From a virus, in the IMG/VR virus record IMGVR_UViG_3300045975_000264, positions 1-37,700 of that record: a DNA stretch of 37,700 nt, one strand, 5' to 3'. Of the stretch, positions 37,339 through 37,700 are shown piece after piece. The stretch's first letter is position 1. The number at the start of each line of letters is the position of its first letter. Position numbers and translations under genes: made by a program. The notes under the pieces were generated by a model. It ran no database searches. It was not told where the DNA came from and worked only from the letters and a program-made list of their open reading frames with translations.

Positions 37339-37700
37339 ATGGTTCAATTCGGACTATTGCCAAATGATATGGCGAAGGAGGTCGTGTTGGCCTCCTTCGA
37401 ACACTTTAAAGATTGGCCGATCACATCTGCTGAGGCCTTTCGCAATGCACTTCTCGGCGTCAATTCCATGATTGCCGTCAATCCTATACTTGACATCCAT
37501 GAACCTGCAGCGGCTAAGTTTCTACAGACCACTATAGAAACAACCGTGAAGGAAGGCCGAATGATAGATTTTGGCTTCATCCCAAATGAAGTCTTCAGAA
37601 TCGAATCAGCACGTTCCCAAGATCTTTACATAGAAGGTGCCTTTACCCACCCATTTGGTGATTGGCTTGGTGTCACGTCATGGGAAGGTGGCTCGAATGC
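37339..37700 (+). CDS. Unknown protein, partial at the window end
   Basis: ATG 37339 starts two bases after the previous stop, and the frame stays open to the window edge (120 residues seen). The sequence reads MVQFGLLPNDMAKEVVLASF at the start, with later blocks NALLGVNSMIAVNPILDIHE and IDFGFIPNEVFRIESARSQD. Composition is protein-like and the frame has no stops over 360 bases. No family recognised; the C-terminus is outside the window. Confidence 0.6.
   Translation, partial: MVQFGLLPNDMAKEVVLASFEHFKDWPITSAEAFRNALLGVNSMIAVNPILDIHEPAAAKFLQTTIETTVKEGRMIDFGFIPNEVFRIESARSQDLYIEGAFTHPFGDWLGVTSWEGGSN

Overview
The window is part of the genome of a tailed double-stranded DNA phage with a long tail (siphovirus-like). 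The tail module follows the order of gene transfer agent (GTA)-type tails: tube, assembly chaperone, tape measure, distal tail protein, Fe-S hub protein, large tip protein. It carries a DUF2793-type domain, and the lysis genes include a lipoprotein and a chitinase-like endolysin. Together these point to a Gram-negative host, most likely a proteobacterium and perhaps an alphaproteobacterium. The host assignment is inference. No integrase, capsid, portal or terminase gene is in the window. One helix-turn-helix regulator is present, so lifestyle cannot be settled.

Layout. Positions 1-16311 (+) hold tail genes: partial tube protein, a chaperone made in two forms by a -1 frameshift, tape measure with an embedded M15-like peptidase domain, distal tail protein, hub, tip/fibre protein with a large inserted domain, then six small to large lectin-like receptor-binding or tail-decoration genes. 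Positions 16338-18277 (+) are a compact lysis cassette: GH19-like endolysin, a single-span membrane protein, two nested or overlapping secreted paralogues (one a collagen-like lipoprotein) and a 55-residue two-span holin candidate. Positions 18274-31796 (-) are the replication and nucleotide module: SNF2 helicase, LAGLIDADG endonuclease, small genes, ssDNA-binding-like protein, nuclease, family A DNA polymerase, HNH endonuclease, dCMP deaminase, thymidylate-synthase-family enzyme, dNMP kinase fused to a uracil-glycosylase-like domain, HTH regulator, MazG-like pyrophosphohydrolase, methyltransferase, DEDDh exonuclease and small genes. Positions 31797-32520 are a divergent intergenic region packed with inverted repeats, probably a structured RNA and/or the control or origin region. 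Positions 32521-37700 (+) hold an unknown acidic-tailed protein, a primase-helicase and short early genes.

How the genes may work together. The thymidylate-synthase-family enzyme has Asp where thymidylate synthases have the dUMP-selecting Asn. It sits in one overlapping operon with a dNMP kinase, an all-alpha NTP pyrophosphohydrolase, a dCMP deaminase and a methyltransferase. That set matches the roles of T4 gp42, gp1, gp56 and cd, so the phage may replace cytosine with a 5-hydroxymethyl (or further modified) form. The primase-helicase, the ssDNA-binding-like protein and the unknown 32521 protein all end in an acidic tail with a terminal Phe, the signature of SSB-type interaction tails. Eight promoter-like sites, nearly all with a TTTA-type -35 and all with exactly 17 bases to a TAxxxT -10, drive the early genes on both strands. 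None was found in the tail module, which probably depends on a promoter upstream of the window.
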